From assembly GCF_000305935.1 (NCBI RefSeq), contig NC_018870.1, positions 575,942-639,941 on the forward strand: a stretch of 64,000 bases of DNA. The letters are read 5' to 3'. Below the pieces are notes generated by a model. The model worked only from the letters and a program-made list of their open reading frames with translations, was not told the DNA's origin and searched no databases. Both the position numbers and the translations under genes were made by a program. This document shows positions 42,730 to 52,564 of this stretch, piece by piece; positions within the stretch are counted from its first letter, which is position 1, and each line of letters begins with the position of its first letter. This DNA is from Thermacetogenium phaeum DSM 12270 (GTDB lineage Bacteria > Bacillota > DSM-12270 > Thermacetogeniales > Thermacetogeniaceae).

Positions 42730-42990
42730 ATGAAGGTATCAGCTAGTTATCGAAGTCCTTGGTTGCTGGTGATACTGCTGGTCCTCGGCGGGGTTTTCGG
42801 AAGCCTGGTGGGGGATGTGCTGAGCGGCACACCGGCGCTGGGCTTTTTGGGAACGGCGAGGAGCATCGGACTGCCTGTAACGACACTCGATCTGGATGTG
42901 ATCACCCTGACGTTGGGCTTTACCGTGAGGGTCAATCTTATCGGCTTGATCGGGTTTGTTCTGGCTTTTTTAATTTACCGGCGGCTGTAA
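42730..42990 (+). CDS. DUF4321 small membrane protein
   Basis: An 86-residue protein with two transmembrane segments: residues about 10-30 (SPWLLVILLVLGGVFGSLVG) and 62-85 (VRVNLIGLIGFVLAFLIYRR), the DUF4321 pattern found ahead of maf-radC-mreB in Firmicutes. Function unknown. The ATG at 42730 has GAAGGAGCG upstream. maf starts 3 bases after its stop. Confidence 0.8.
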   Translation: MKVSASYRSPWLLVILLVLGGVFGSLVGDVLSGTPALGFLGTARSIGLPVTTLDLDVITLTLGFTVRVNLIGLIGFVLAFLIYRRL

Positions 42991-42993
42991 GGG

Positions 42994-43599
42994 ATGGTGG
43001 CGTTGCAGGAAATTATCTTGGCCTCCGCTTCCCCCCGGAGAAAGAAGCTTCTGGAGCAGATTGGGCTTAAGTTCCGGGTTATCCCCAGCCGGGTCGAGGA
43101 GATCCCGGAACCCGGCCTGGAGAAGCGGGAGCTTGTATTGAGATTGGCGAATTTGAAAGCAGGATACGTAGCGGGGCTCTACCCCTGGGCGATAGTTCTG
43201 GGAGCCGATACCATCGTTTGCTGCGAAGGGCAGATCCTGGGGAAGCCGCGCGACCGGGATGATGCCGCCCGCATGCTGCGGCTGCTTTCCGGGCGCATCC
43301 ATGAGGTGATCACCGGTTTGGTTCTGCGGCAGGAAAGCAGAGGGCTTGTTAGAACTGAGGCTGTAACCACCCTGGTTCGTTTTCGCGATTTAAGCCAGAG
43401 AGAGATCGACGGTTACATTGCCACCGGAGAGCCCTTTGACAAGGCCGGAGCCTACGGAATCCAGGGGTATGGAGCGTTGCTCGTCGAAAGCATCAACGGG
43501 TGCTATTTCAACGTGGTCGGCCTGCCGTTGAGCAGGCTAGCGGCCATGTTTCGGGATTTCGGGGTGGAGTTGCTGTGCCCGAACCTGAATACCGTCTGA
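42994..43599 (+). CDS. maf: Maf-type nucleotide pyrophosphatase
   Basis: Maf proteins hydrolyse non-canonical or pyrimidine nucleoside triphosphates (dTTP/UTP). The 201-residue product has the substrate-binding LASASPRRKKLLEQIG, the catalytic VLGADTIV, GKPRDRDDAARML, LSGRIHEVITGL and the closing DKAGAYGIQGYGALLVE. It is 3 bases from the DUF4321 gene and overlaps radC by 25 bases, so the maf-radC-mreB series is continuous, as in Bacillus. Confidence 0.93.
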   Translation: MVALQEIILASASPRRKKLLEQIGLKFRVIPSRVEEIPEPGLEKRELVLRLANLKAGYVAGLYPWAIVLGADTIVCCEGQILGKPRDRDDAARMLRLLSGRIHEVITGLVLRQESRGLVRTEAVTTLVRFRDLSQREIDGYIATGEPFDKAGAYGIQGYGALLVESINGCYFNVVGLPLSRLAAMFRDFGVELLCPNLNTV

Positions 43600-44270
43600 C
43601 CATCAAGAGTATGCCTGAGGATATGAGGCCGCGGGAGCGGATGAGGCGGGTGGGCCCCGGCGCCCTGTCGGCGGCGGAGTTGCTTGCCATCATCCTGCGC
43701 ACGGGGACTCAGGAGGAGTCCGCCCTGGAGCTGGCGCACCGCATTCTGTTGGAGCCGCGCGGCCTGCGCTTCCTGGCAGAGGCGACCATTGACGAGCTCT
43801 GCAGCATCAAGGGGGTCGGCCTGGCGAAAGCTGCCCAGGTTAAGGCGGCTTTAGAGTTGGGGAGGCGCCTCTTCTGCCTGGAGCCTGACCTCAAGCCGGT
43901 GATCCGGAGCCCCCAAGAGGCTTCCAATCTGGTTATGGAGGAGATGTGCTACCTGGACCGGGAGCACTTCCGGGTTATTCTTCTCAACACCAAAAACAGG
44001 GTTCTGGGTGTGGAAACGGTTTCCATAGGCAGCCTTAATTCCTCTCTGGTGCACCCGCGAGAGGTTTTCAAGTGTGCGGTGCAGCGCAGTGCTGCCGGTG
44101 TAATCCTCGTCCACAACCACCCCAGCGGTGATCCCACACCCAGCAGCGAGGATATCGAGATCACGCGCCGCTTATCCGATGCCGGAAGAGTGATAGGGAT
44201 CGAGGTTCTGGACCATATTATTATTGGGGATCATCTTTTCGTCAGTTTCAAGGAAAAGGGTCTGATTTGA
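43575..44270 (+). CDS. radC: RadC-family JAB/MPN-domain protein
   Basis: The 231-residue product has an N-terminal helix-hairpin-helix part ([38 protein letters not shown]) and a C-terminal JAB metalloprotease-like domain with [14 protein letters not shown], whose histidines and aspartate would bind zinc. Its role in DNA repair was proposed historically and is not established. The GTG at 43575 lies inside the end of maf with GGGGTGGAG upstream. MreB follows after 31 bases. Confidence 0.9.
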   Translation: MPEPEYRLTIKSMPEDMRPRERMRRVGPGALSAAELLAIILRTGTQEESALELAHRILLEPRGLRFLAEATIDELCSIKGVGLAKAAQVKAALELGRRLFCLEPDLKPVIRSPQEASNLVMEEMCYLDREHFRVILLNTKNRVLGVETVSIGSLNSSLVHPREVFKCAVQRSAAGVILVHNHPSGDPTPSSEDIEITRRLSDAGRVIGIEVLDHIIIGDHLFVSFKEKGLI

Positions 44271-44301
44271 TTCCTTATTTTGTAAGGAAGGAGCTAATAT
44301 C

Positions 44302-45321
44302 GTGCTTTTTACCAGAGATTTGGGGATTGATTTGGGAACTGCCAATACCCTCGTACACTTGAAGGGCAAGGGAATCATCCTTATGGAGCCTTCCGTGGTG
44401 GCCATCCGCCGGGATACCGGGGAGATTCTGGCGGTGGGAGAAGAAGCCAAGCAGATGATCGGGAGGACGCCGGGCAACATTGTTGCCATCAGGCCAATGA
44501 AGGACGGGGTTATAGCCGATTTTGATGTTACTCAAAGCATGCTGCGCTACTTTATTCGCCGCGCCCTCCAGAAAAACAACCTGCTGGTGCGCCCGCGGGT
44601 GGTTATCAGCGTGCCCTCAGGAGTAACCGCCGTTGAGGAGCGGGCGGTCAGAGAGGCCTCCCTCCAGGCGGGCGCTAAAGAGGCTTACCTGATCGAAGAG
44701 CCCATGGCCGCTGCCATTGGGGCTGGATTGCCGGTTTACGAGCCTACCGGGAATATGATCGTCGATATCGGTGGGGGTACTACTGAAGTGGCCGTTATCT
44801 CGCTGGGGGGAATCGTCACCAGCAAGTCCATTCGCATCGCCGGCGACGAAATGGATGAGGCCATCGTCCAGCATATCAAGCGCGTTTATAACCTGATGAT
44901 TGGTGAAAGAACTGCCGAGGATATCAAGATTAAGATCGGTTCTGCCCTTCTGGATGGTAAGAAGGAAACCTATGAAGTGCGCGGCCGCGACCTGGTGACC
45001 GGGCTTCCCAAGACGGTGGAAATCACTGCGGAAGAGGTGCAGGCTGCGCTTGCCGAGACGGTGGCGAGCATTGTAGAGGCGATCAAGGTCTGCCTGGAGA
45101 AGACGCCCCCGGAGCTGGCAGCGGATATCATGGACCGGGGGATCGTTCTGGCAGGCGGCGGATCCTTGTTGCACAACCTTGACAAGCTGGTGAGTGAGCA
45201 GACCGGGATACCTGTGTTGATGGCAGAGGAGCCTCTGTACACGGTAGCCCTGGGCACGGGTAAAGCCCTGGAGAACATTGAAATACTGAAGCGTGTGATG
45301 GCTACGCGCAACGTTCGATAG
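44302..45321 (+). CDS. mreB: Rod shape-determining protein MreB
   Basis: MreB is the actin-like filament that positions lateral wall synthesis. The 339-residue product has the nucleotide-binding phosphate loops [18 protein letters not shown] and [20 protein letters not shown], plus the connect region [16 protein letters not shown] and adenosine motif [15 protein letters not shown]. The GTG start has AAGGAAGGAG upstream. mreC follows after 5 bases. Confidence 0.97.
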   Translation: MLFTRDLGIDLGTANTLVHLKGKGIILMEPSVVAIRRDTGEILAVGEEAKQMIGRTPGNIVAIRPMKDGVIADFDVTQSMLRYFIRRALQKNNLLVRPRVVISVPSGVTAVEERAVREASLQAGAKEAYLIEEPMAAAIGAGLPVYEPTGNMIVDIGGGTTEVAVISLGGIVTSKSIRIAGDEMDEAIVQHIKRVYNLMIGERTAEDIKIKIGSALLDGKKETYEVRGRDLVTGLPKTVEITAEEVQAALAETVASIVEAIKVCLEKTPPELAADIMDRGIVLAGGGSLLHNLDKLVSEQTGIPVLMAEEPLYTVALGTGKALENIEILKRVMATRNVR

Positions 45322-45326
45322 GGTGT

Positions 45327-46178
45327 GTGACCGTTGTGATGAGTTTATCTCTGCGGAAGAAACTGGGGATACTGCTGGGGATAGCCGTTCTCTGTCTTGC
45401 TCTGGCGCGCTATACGGCGGATTTTTCCGGAGGTGTTTTTTTAAACGAGCTGCTGGCGCCTCTACAGGGAACGGTAATGCAGATCTGGCATCGGGCGGAG
45501 GCCGCCTTTGAATATGTGGGACAGGCGAAGAAGATCAGCGAAGAAAATGCTGCCCTCCGGCAGCGCGTCCGGGAGCTGACTTGGGAGAACAACCGGCTCA
45601 AGGAGTATGTTTACGAAAACCAGAGACTGCTCCAACTGCTCGACTTCAAGGAACGCCAGGCGGAACGCTTCACCCTTCTCGGTGCCAGGGTGATAAGCCG
45701 CGCCCCGCACAGCCAATCTGGTATTCTGGTGGTCGACCGGGGGGGAAGGGACGGCGTGACGATGAATATGGTCGCCGTATCGGATGCCGGTTTGGTAGGC
45801 CAGGTGGTGGCAGTTGGGGAGAGCACTTCAAAGGTTCTGCTTATCCTCGACAGGGAGTGCGCGGCCGGGGCGATCGTTCAGGAAACCCGCACCCCAGGCG
45901 TGATCGAGGGAAGCAGAGAGAGCCCCGGTCTGCTGCGGATGGTCGACCTCCCCTATGACGCCCAGCTGGAAGTGGGGCAGGTTGTGGTTACCTCGGGGAT
46001 GGGTGGGATTTTCCCAGGAGGCATCCCTATTGGGGAGATCGAGAAGGTGGAGGGTAGCGCCCTCGATAAGTATGCCGTGGTGCGCCCCTATGTGGACTTC
46101 AACCGCTTGGAAAAGGTATTTTTGATAACCGAGGTGCATAATGTTCCGGAGCCGGCGGACGGCGCTGATGGCTTGTGA
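45327..46178 (+). CDS. mreC: Rod shape-determining protein MreC
   Basis: MreC is a membrane-anchored scaffold between MreB and the cell-wall synthases. The 283-residue product has one N-terminal transmembrane segment (LGILLGIAVLCLALARY), a coiled coil (EENAALRQRVRELTWENNRL) and the beta-rich MreC core with LVGQVVAVGESTSKVLLI and VTSGMGGIFPGGIPIGEIE. GTG 45327 or the ATG 12 bases on could be the start. A 170-base gap without a recognised gene separates it from mreD. Confidence 0.93.
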   Translation: MTVVMSLSLRKKLGILLGIAVLCLALARYTADFSGGVFLNELLAPLQGTVMQIWHRAEAAFEYVGQAKKISEENAALRQRVRELTWENNRLKEYVYENQRLLQLLDFKERQAERFTLLGARVISRAPHSQSGILVVDRGGRDGVTMNMVAVSDAGLVGQVVAVGESTSKVLLILDRECAAGAIVQETRTPGVIEGSRESPGLLRMVDLPYDAQLEVGQVVVTSGMGGIFPGGIPIGEIEKVEGSALDKYAVVRPYVDFNRLEKVFLITEVHNVPEPADGADGL

Positions 46179-46351
46179 GAGCGCTCGGAAGGCAGGATTT
46201 ACCTTTCGGCGGTGCTCTTCCCGCACCCCGGCCTGAAGCTATTCGTGGAGGCGCGAAAACAGCCGCTCTTGAAAGACACCCGGATGTCGCCGCATTTGAA
46301 GGCGCCTGAGGCTATCTGGAAGGCATTTCGAGAAAACGGGAGAGGAAAAGG

Positions 46352-46900
46352 TTGAAAGGGAGATTCTGGCGTGCCACACTCGTCTTGCTTACCTTTATCA
46401 TATCCCTGATCCTTCAAACAACGATCCTTCCGCTTCTCGAGATAGAGGGCGTGATGCCGAACCTGATCCTTGTCCTCGTCGTTTTCACCGCTCTTTTCAG
46501 CAGTGCTTTTACAGGTGGGGTTGTGGGATTTACTGCTGGTTTGGTACAGGATCTGATCATCGGCCGCTACCTGGGGCTTTGTGCGTTTAGCGGGCTGCTG
46601 GTCGGCTGGCTGGTGGGTGAACTGGAAAGCAGGTTCTATAAGGAGAACCCCCTGGTGCCCGTCATTCTCGTTTTTATTGCCACTTTTGTCTACGACCTGG
46701 TCTATTACTTGGGCCGGGGGCTGTGCGGTTCTTTTCCCTTTTCTCTCTCCTATGCCGGTAGAAGCATGCTGCTGGAGGCCGTTTATAACATGGTTCTGTC
46801 CGTTGTCCTCTATAAACCACTGTTGCGCCTCTTCTTACCGGCAGCTGGGGATTATTCCGACAGGAGCAGCGTCCATTTTTTTGATGCCTTTTACAGGTGA
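46352..46900 (+). CDS. mreD: Rod shape-determining protein MreD
   Basis: A 182-residue integral membrane protein with about five hydrophobic segments, matching MreD by hydropathy, length and the GFTAGLVQDLIIGRYLGLCA motif. It assists MreC and the elongation synthase. The TTG start is preceded by GAGAGGAAAAGG. Its stop is 5 bases before the ATG I chose for the PBP2 gene, as expected for the mreBCD-mrdA order. Confidence 0.88.
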   Translation: MKGRFWRATLVLLTFIISLILQTTILPLLEIEGVMPNLILVLVVFTALFSSAFTGGVVGFTAGLVQDLIIGRYLGLCAFSGLLVGWLVGELESRFYKENPLVPVILVFIATFVYDLVYYLGRGLCGSFPFSLSYAGRSMLLEAVYNMVLSVVLYKPLLRLFLPAAGDYSDRSSVHFFDAFYR

Positions 46901-46905
46901 GGAGC

Positions 46906-49152
46906 ATGATCGTCGACAAAAGCCTGATCAAAAAGTACAGAATCTGTCAGGGTATCGTCATCGCCATCTTCGCCGTTTTGGCGCTGCGGTTGATGACACT
47001 GCAGCTGGTGGAGGCGCCTGTTTATAAAACGAAGGCCGAGCAGAACCGCTTTCGCTTCCTGCCCATCCGCGCTCCGCGGGGTGAAATCGTCGACCGCAAC
47101 GGAAGAGTGCTGGCGGCCAATAAAATCGTCAACACCGTCTCCCTGCTCAGGCAGCAGACGGATCAGGAGACGCTGGAGCACACCATCGACCGTCTGGCCG
47201 ATCTGCTGGGGGATGTTTACCCGGAGATAGATGCCGAATACATCAAGAAGCTACTTGATGAACATAAGGAGCGTCCCTACGAACCCGTTGTTATCAAAAG
47301 GGACATCTCCATGGAGGTGGTGGCGCGCCTGGAAGAAAGGAGGCGCGAACTACCCGGAGTGCTCATCGGGAAGGAGATCGTTCGCTATTACCCCGAAAAA
47401 ACCCTGGCCAGCCACATCATCGGGCATATCGGGGAGATCAGCCAAGAGGAACTCGAGGCCGATGATAATAACGAGTATCGGCCGGGAGATCTGGTTGGCA
47501 GGTTCGGCCTGGAAGCCCAGTACGAAAAGTACCTGCGGGGGAAGGATGGCTTCCAGCAGGTGGAGGTGGATGTTTCCGGCCGCCCTGTCGCCAACAGCGA
47601 TCTGATCACGGTGAACCCGGAGCAGGGGAATAACCTGGTGCTGACTCTTGATTACGATCTACAGAAGGTTCTCGAGGAGGCCATGGATAAGGCCTTGGCG
47701 GAGCAGAAGAAAACGGCCGGCGCGGCTGTGGTGATCGATGTCCGCACAGGGGCGATCCTGGCCATGACCAGCCGTCCCAACTTCGATCCCAATGCTCTTG
47801 TTCCGCCGGTTTCGATGAAAGCGGTGCGGGATTACCTCGCCCCTCCGCCGGGCACTGAGCCCACCATGCTGAACAGGGCGATCAGCAGCAAATACCCTCC
47901 AGGCTCGACCTTTAAGCCGATTACCGCTATGGCTGCCCTGGAGGCCGGGGCGATCTCCACCCGGGACACCGTTTTTTGTTCGGGAAAATACCCCCGGCCG
48001 CCCTATACGGGGTGCTGGGGGGTGCATAGGACCGTCGATTTGTTCAAGGCGATGGCCGTTTCCTGCAATGTTTTCTTTATTGAGGCGGGACGACGCGCCG
48101 GGGTGGAGATGCTTTCTAAGATCGCCCATGAATTCCGCCTCGACGAGAAAACCGGGATCGATCTGCCCGGGGAGGTGGCCGGCGCTTTTCTCGATCCGGC
48201 CAAAAAGAAGGCCCGGAATTTGCCCTGGCTGGAGGAGTGGTATCAGAAGGAGCAGCAGGAGCTCGACAAAAAGTACGAAAGGCTGCTTGCCGAGGCCGAT
48301 AGCGAACAGGAGAGGCGGGATCTCCTCTACCGTAAAAAGGATGAGGAGCGCCTTCTGAAATCTCAGTACAACGACAAGTACAATGTTTACGTTAAGTGGC
48401 AGCCTTACGACACCTATTATATGTCCTTCGGACAGGGCGGAAATGAATTCACCCCGCTGGGCCTGGCCAATTACGTGGCCACCCTGGCTAACGGGGGCAA
48501 GGTGATGCGCCCCTACCTGGTGGAGCGCGTCGAGACCCCTGATGGGAAAGTAGTCGCCCGCTTCGGCCCCAAGGTTGTGCACAGGGTGGACGTATCGGAG
48601 AGGTCGATGGAGCTCACCAGGGAGGCGATGGTCCGGGTCTGCGAGCCCGGGGGCACCGCTTACTGGCTTTTCGGAGATTTCCCCGTCAAGGTGGCGGCGA
48701 AAACGGGGACTGCCGAATCCGGCAGGGGGAAGGATCTCTACCACGGCTTGTTTGTGGCCTTTGCGCCGGCCGACGATCCAGAAATAGCCTTTGCCGGCAT
48801 CATTGAATACGGGTACCACGGCTCGGAGTCGGTGGGGCCCGTGGCCAAAGAGGTTTTCCGGGAATACTTCGGCCTCAACAAGGAAGAGATCAAGGAGCAG
48901 GAGGATGTTGCTGAAGAAGGGCCGGATGCCGTGGCTGCTCCGCCGGCACAGCCTGTTACTTCTGAACGGGAAGACCAGGGAACGACGGATGAGACGGAGC
49001 CGGGGATCGCCCAGCCTCCTGCCGGGGAACCGGGTGTGCCGCAGGAGCCTCCGGCGGAGCCCGGGGATAATGGCGAAGGGGAGGCTCCAGGTGGGGTGCA
49101 GGAGTCGCTTCCTGCCCTCCCCGAGGAGAGGGAGCAGCCCCCTTCCGAATAG
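46906..49152 (+). CDS. mrdA: Penicillin-binding protein 2 (class B transpeptidase)
   Basis: PBP2 cross-links lateral peptidoglycan during elongation. The 748-residue product has an N-terminal membrane anchor (residues 10-32), the dimerisation/pedestal domain (RAPRGEIVDRNGRVLAANK) and the transpeptidase domain with active-site SSKYPPGSTFKPI (STFK), a VSCNVF-like SxN and KTGT. A long insertion between the SxN and KTG motifs, rich in E/K/R (about residues 425-490), resembles a coiled coil. The last 90 residues are a P/E/G-rich acidic tail not found in most PBP2s. ATG 46906 chosen; GTG 46897 has no ribosome site. Confidence 0.95.
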   Translation: MIVDKSLIKKYRICQGIVIAIFAVLALRLMTLQLVEAPVYKTKAEQNRFRFLPIRAPRGEIVDRNGRVLAANKIVNTVSLLRQQTDQETLEHTIDRLADLLGDVYPEIDAEYIKKLLDEHKERPYEPVVIKRDISMEVVARLEERRRELPGVLIGKEIVRYYPEKTLASHIIGHIGEISQEELEADDNNEYRPGDLVGRFGLEAQYEKYLRGKDGFQQVEVDVSGRPVANSDLITVNPEQGNNLVLTLDYDLQKVLEEAMDKALAEQKKTAGAAVVIDVRTGAILAMTSRPNFDPNALVPPVSMKAVRDYLAPPPGTEPTMLNRAISSKYPPGSTFKPITAMAALEAGAISTRDTVFCSGKYPRPPYTGCWGVHRTVDLFKAMAVSCNVFFIEAGRRAGVEMLSKIAHEFRLDEKTGIDLPGEVAGAFLDPAKKKARNLPWLEEWYQKEQQELDKKYERLLAEADSEQERRDLLYRKKDEERLLKSQYNDKYNVYVKWQPYDTYYMSFGQGGNEFTPLGLANYVATLANGGKVMRPYLVERVETPDGKVVARFGPKVVHRVDVSERSMELTREAMVRVCEPGGTAYWLFGDFPVKVAAKTGTAESGRGKDLYHGLFVAFAPADDPEIAFAGIIEYGYHGSESVGPVAKEVFREYFGLNKEEIKEQEDVAEEGPDAVAAPPAQPVTSEREDQGTTDETEPGIAQPPAGEPGVPQEPPAEPGDNGEGEAPGGVQESLPALPEEREQPPSE

Positions 49153-49297
49153 ACATAATTTGTCAAAGCGAAGCAAAAAAAGCTGGAAAAACGAGGAATA
49201 TTTTGCTCCGATTTTTATTTTTCACGGCAGGAATAAAAAAGTAGAAGGTAGAAATTATGTATCCGATGAGTGCTACTGGAGGGATTGCAGCCCGAAG

Positions 49298-50191
49298 ATG
49301 AGAGATCTGGTAACATTTAAAGGAAGCCGCGCAGGACTGACGGTAATACTTGACGAGGATGATGATTTCCAAAGAATACTGGACCGGCTTGTGGAGAAAA
49401 TCCAGGAGGCCAACGGATTTTTAGAAGGCTCAGCGATCAGTATCGATGTCGGTGCCAGGGATCTGCAGGATGATCAGCTGGATGCTTTGCGAAGAGTTCT
49501 TGCTGCCAACAACTTGCGCTTGCAACGGGTTTTGGCGGGTAGCGCTTCATCGAGGGAAAAGGGGCGAGCACGTGGACGGGAGGTGAAGAGGTTGGAGCAG
49601 GGAGCGGCTAAGGAGAGGGAACTGGTATTCTGGCGCACCCGAAAAAAGGGGAGAAAAGTCAACAGATCGCAGCAGCTTCTCCAGGGTAAAGAGGAGGCCG
49701 CCGCTAGCGCTCCTGTGGTCGAGGATGGTGTCGCTAAAGAACCTGCGGGGGAAAAGGATGATATCCCTTTGATCCGCTATACCACCAGACGCCAAAGTCG
49801 GGAGGATATAATTTCCCAGGAGCAGACGATTCTCATCCAGCGGACGATCCGGTCCGGTCAGCGGGTTTTTTACCCCGGTAATGTTGTTGTGCTGGGTGAT
49901 GTCAACCCTGGGGGGGAGGTTATTGCCGGCGGCAATATCATCGTCATGGGGGCCTTCCGGGGGGTTGCCCACGCCGGTGCCATGGGTAAGGAGGACGCTG
50001 TTGTGGCCGCATTGCGCCTGGAACCTTCGCAGTTGCGCATTGCCGGGTACATTACGCGGGCGCCTGAGGGTGATATTTCCAGCCCGTATTACCCGGAAAT
50101 AGCACGGGTGCAGGATGGTATCGTCATTATTGAACAATACCAGCCCGGTTCTGACCGGCACCACAGGGGACATGATAAAGGAGGAGCTTAA
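49298..50191 (+). CDS. minC: Septum-site inhibitor MinC
   Basis: MinC blocks FtsZ polymerisation away from midcell. The 297-residue product has the N-terminal FtsZ-inhibiting domain (VTFKGSRAGLTVILDEDDDF), a long charged linker (residues about 90-185), and the C-terminal beta-helical domain with VFYPGNVVVLGDVNPGGEVI and GAFRGVAHAGAMG. I start at the ATG at 49298; the open frame runs back into mrdA but has no MinC character there. minD starts at the base after its stop. Confidence 0.92.
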   Translation: MRDLVTFKGSRAGLTVILDEDDDFQRILDRLVEKIQEANGFLEGSAISIDVGARDLQDDQLDALRRVLAANNLRLQRVLAGSASSREKGRARGREVKRLEQGAAKERELVFWRTRKKGRKVNRSQQLLQGKEEAAASAPVVEDGVAKEPAGEKDDIPLIRYTTRRQSREDIISQEQTILIQRTIRSGQRVFYPGNVVVLGDVNPGGEVIAGGNIIVMGAFRGVAHAGAMGKEDAVVAALRLEPSQLRIAGYITRAPEGDISSPYYPEIARVQDGIVIIEQYQPGSDRHHRGHDKGGA

Positions 50192-50992
50192 ATGGGTGAA
50201 GTCTATGTGATTACTTCGGGTAAGGGCGGAGTTGGCAAGACGACGACCACGGCCAATATCGGCACTTCGCTGGCGATGATGGGGTATCGGGTTGTTTTGG
50301 TCGACGCCGATATCGGATTGAGAAACCTGGATGTGGTCATGGGGCTGGAGAACCGGATTGTTTACGACCTCGTCGACGTAGCGCATGGCCGCTGCCGTCT
50401 GCGGCAGGCTCTCATCCGCGACCGGCGCTTTGAGAACCTCTTTCTTTTGCCAGCTGCCCAGACGAAGGACAAGACCGCGGTCAGCCCGGAGCAGATGAAG
50501 GAATTAATAGAAAATGTGAAAAAAGAGAACGATTATGTTTTTGTCGACTGTCCGGCGGGGATCGAGCAGGGGTTCCGCAACGCTATCGCCGGGGCCGACC
50601 GGGCAATTGTGGTGACGACCCCGGAGGTGGCTGCTGTGAGGGATGCCGACCGCATTATCGGCCTGTTGGAGGCGGCGGAGGTGAAAGACCCCCTTCTGAT
50701 TATCAACCGCATCCGACCCCAGATGGTGAAGAGGGGGGATATGCTGGACGTCGATGATGTCATCGAGCACCTGGCCATCGATCTGCTGGGAATCGTCCCT
50801 GATGACGAATCGATTATCATTTCTACGAACAGAGGGGAGCCTGCCGTCTTGAATTCAAGTTCCAAAGCAGGGGCGGCTTACCGCAACATCTCCCGGCGTA
50901 TTACCGGTGAAGAGGTGCCCTTTCTCAACCTGGAAAACGGCGGCGGTTTTATGGAACGTGTCCGGCGGCTCTTGGGGATGCGTACCGGCTAA
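50192..50992 (+). CDS. minD: Septum-site ATPase MinD
   Basis: MinD is the membrane-associated ATPase that carries MinC. The 266-residue product has the deviant Walker A GKGGVGKTTTTANIGTSLA at the N-terminus, the VDADIGLRNLDVVMGLENR segment, the Walker B FVDCPAGIE and a C-terminal amphipathic helix (FMERVRRLLGMR). RBS AAAGGAGGAG precedes the ATG. Confidence 0.96.
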   Translation: MGEVYVITSGKGGVGKTTTTANIGTSLAMMGYRVVLVDADIGLRNLDVVMGLENRIVYDLVDVAHGRCRLRQALIRDRRFENLFLLPAAQTKDKTAVSPEQMKELIENVKKENDYVFVDCPAGIEQGFRNAIAGADRAIVVTTPEVAAVRDADRIIGLLEAAEVKDPLLIINRIRPQMVKRGDMLDVDDVIEHLAIDLLGIVPDDESIIISTNRGEPAVLNSSSKAGAAYRNISRRITGEEVPFLNLENGGGFMERVRRLLGMRTG

Positions 50993-51008
50993 CTAGGAGG
51001 GATAACCA

Positions 51009-51275
51009 TTGCTGGATTTGCTGCAGCGGATATTCGGAAGAGAAACGCCCAAGAGTAAAAATGTGGCTCAGGAGAGGCTGCGTCTGGTGCTGATGCACGA
51101 TCGCCTTGACCTCTCCCCGCAGTTGCTGGATGCCCTGCGAGCCGACCTTCTCAAGGTTATCCGTGACTACGCTGTAATCGATGAGGATGCCATGGAGATC
51201 GACCTGGAGCGGGGAAAGGGATGCGTTGCTCTGGTAGCCAACATCCCGGTGGTGAGGATGAAGAGGATTTCATAG
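51009..51275 (+). CDS. minE: Division-site topological specificity factor MinE
   Basis: The 88-residue product matches MinE: N-terminal amphipathic helix LLDLLQRIFG-like start, ERLRLVLMHDRLDLSP (the MinD-interacting part) and the C-terminal dimerisation sheet. It stimulates MinD ATPase and sets pole-to-pole oscillation. The presence of all of minC, minD and minE is typical of clostridial rather than Bacillus chromosomes. TTG start behind AGGAGGG. Confidence 0.93.
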   Translation: MLDLLQRIFGRETPKSKNVAQERLRLVLMHDRLDLSPQLLDALRADLLKVIRDYAVIDEDAMEIDLERGKGCVALVANIPVVRMKRIS

Positions 51276-51320
51276 GAGCCTGTTTCACTTTTTCGCCTGG
51301 ATCTTCCTGCCCGCTGGCGA

Positions 51321-51349
51321 TAGACTGCCTGGCTTGAATAACTTATAAT
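51321..51349 (+). promoter_or_regulatory. Promoter for rodA
   Basis: TAGACT (51321-51326) and a perfect TATAAT (51344-51349), 17 bases apart, lie between minE and rodA. It makes an ATG at 51358 an unlikely start. Confidence 0.45.
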
Positions 51350-51378
51350 GAAGCTGGATGGGAAGGGAGAGACGGGCA

Positions 51379-52515
51379 TTGCCTTTTAACAAGCGTCTTC
51401 TGAAAAACCTCGATTATCTCCTGATAGCGGTTATTTTCTGCATCCTGGCCCTGAGCCTGCTGGTGTTGAGCAGCGCTACGGCCAACATCTCTTCCGATCC
51501 TTTATTTTTTGTAAAAAAGCAGCTGTTGGCCATCGGATTGGGGGGGATCTGCGCCGTTTTCATGATGGCCTTCGACTATAACAGGCTTGCCCGCTATCAG
51601 CACTTCATTTACGCCGTCCTGCTCATTTTGCTGGTCATCGTGATGGTGAAGGGCCATGCCTCGCGCGGGGCACAGCAGTGGATCGTCGTCGGAGGCTCAT
51701 TTTTAATCCAGCCTTCTGAGTTCGGAAAGGTTATGATCATCATCAGTTTCGCCTCGTACCTGGCGAAGAGGGAGGGGAAGCTGAACACCCTCCGCGATCT
51801 TTTGCCTTCGTTTTTCTACTTCTCCGTGCCCTTTCTGCTGATCGTGGCCCAGCCCGACCTGGGGACGGCGCTGGTTTTTCTCGCCATCCTCTTGGGGATG
51901 CTGTTCTTTGCCGGTGTCAGGCCCGGCCTCCTGCTCGGCCTCATTGGCGGCGGTCTGGCGGTGGTGGTTACTGCTCTCGCCCTGCATTTCTCCCCCTTAC
52001 ATCTCCCTTTGCCCCTGGAGGAGCACCAGATCAACCGGCTGATCTCCTTTATCGACCCATATCGCGATCCCCATAATACCGGATATCAGGTGATTCAGTC
52101 ACTGGTGGCCATCGGTTCCGGGGGGCTGATGGGGAAGGGGCTTTACCGAGGAACTCAGATTCAGTCTAACTTTCTCCCGGACCACCATACCGACTTCATC
52201 TTTTCAGTGGTGGGGGAAGAGCTGGGGTTCTTGGGAGCCGGATTGGTTCTCCTGCTTTACTTCATTCTAATTTCCCGGTCGCTCAAAACCGCCTTCTTTG
52301 CAGGCAACACCTACGGCAGACTGCTGGTGGGGGGCATCATCTCCATGTGGCTCTTCCATATCTTTGAGAATATCGGGATGACCATCGGGCTGATGCCCGT
52401 TACAGGGATCCCTCTCCCCTTCTTGAGCTATGGAGGGAGCTCCATGCTCACCAATATGGTCTCCGTCGGCCTGGTGTTAAGCGTCCAGTTGCGCAGGGAA
52501 AAGATGTTGTTCTAG
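51379..52515 (+). CDS. rodA: Rod-shape SEDS glycosyltransferase RodA
   Basis: RodA is the peptidoglycan polymerase that works with PBP2. The 378-residue product has about ten transmembrane segments and the SEDS signatures QPSEFGKVMIIISFA, AQPDLGTALVFLAILLGM, SLVAIGSGGLMGKGLYRGTQ and the C-terminal GIPLPFLSYGGSSML. I prefer the TTG at 51379, behind GGAAGGGAG and downstream of the promoter TATAAT, over the ATG at 51358. mrdA lies upstream in the same cluster. Confidence 0.93.
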   Translation: MPFNKRLLKNLDYLLIAVIFCILALSLLVLSSATANISSDPLFFVKKQLLAIGLGGICAVFMMAFDYNRLARYQHFIYAVLLILLVIVMVKGHASRGAQQWIVVGGSFLIQPSEFGKVMIIISFASYLAKREGKLNTLRDLLPSFFYFSVPFLLIVAQPDLGTALVFLAILLGMLFFAGVRPGLLLGLIGGGLAVVVTALALHFSPLHLPLPLEEHQINRLISFIDPYRDPHNTGYQVIQSLVAIGSGGLMGKGLYRGTQIQSNFLPDHHTDFIFSVVGEELGFLGAGLVLLLYFILISRSLKTAFFAGNTYGRLLVGGIISMWLFHIFENIGMTIGLMPVTGIPLPFLSYGGSSMLTNMVSVGLVLSVQLRREKMLF

Positions 52516-52564
52516 TTATATTTCCCCAATCACGGCCATATACAATTTAATGGGAGTGGTCGTG

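Noticed and set aside
48791-49297. N-terminal extension of minC back into mrdA
   Set aside because: The frame is open but overlaps the mrdA coding end and translates to R/S-rich sequence; MinC homology begins at 49298.
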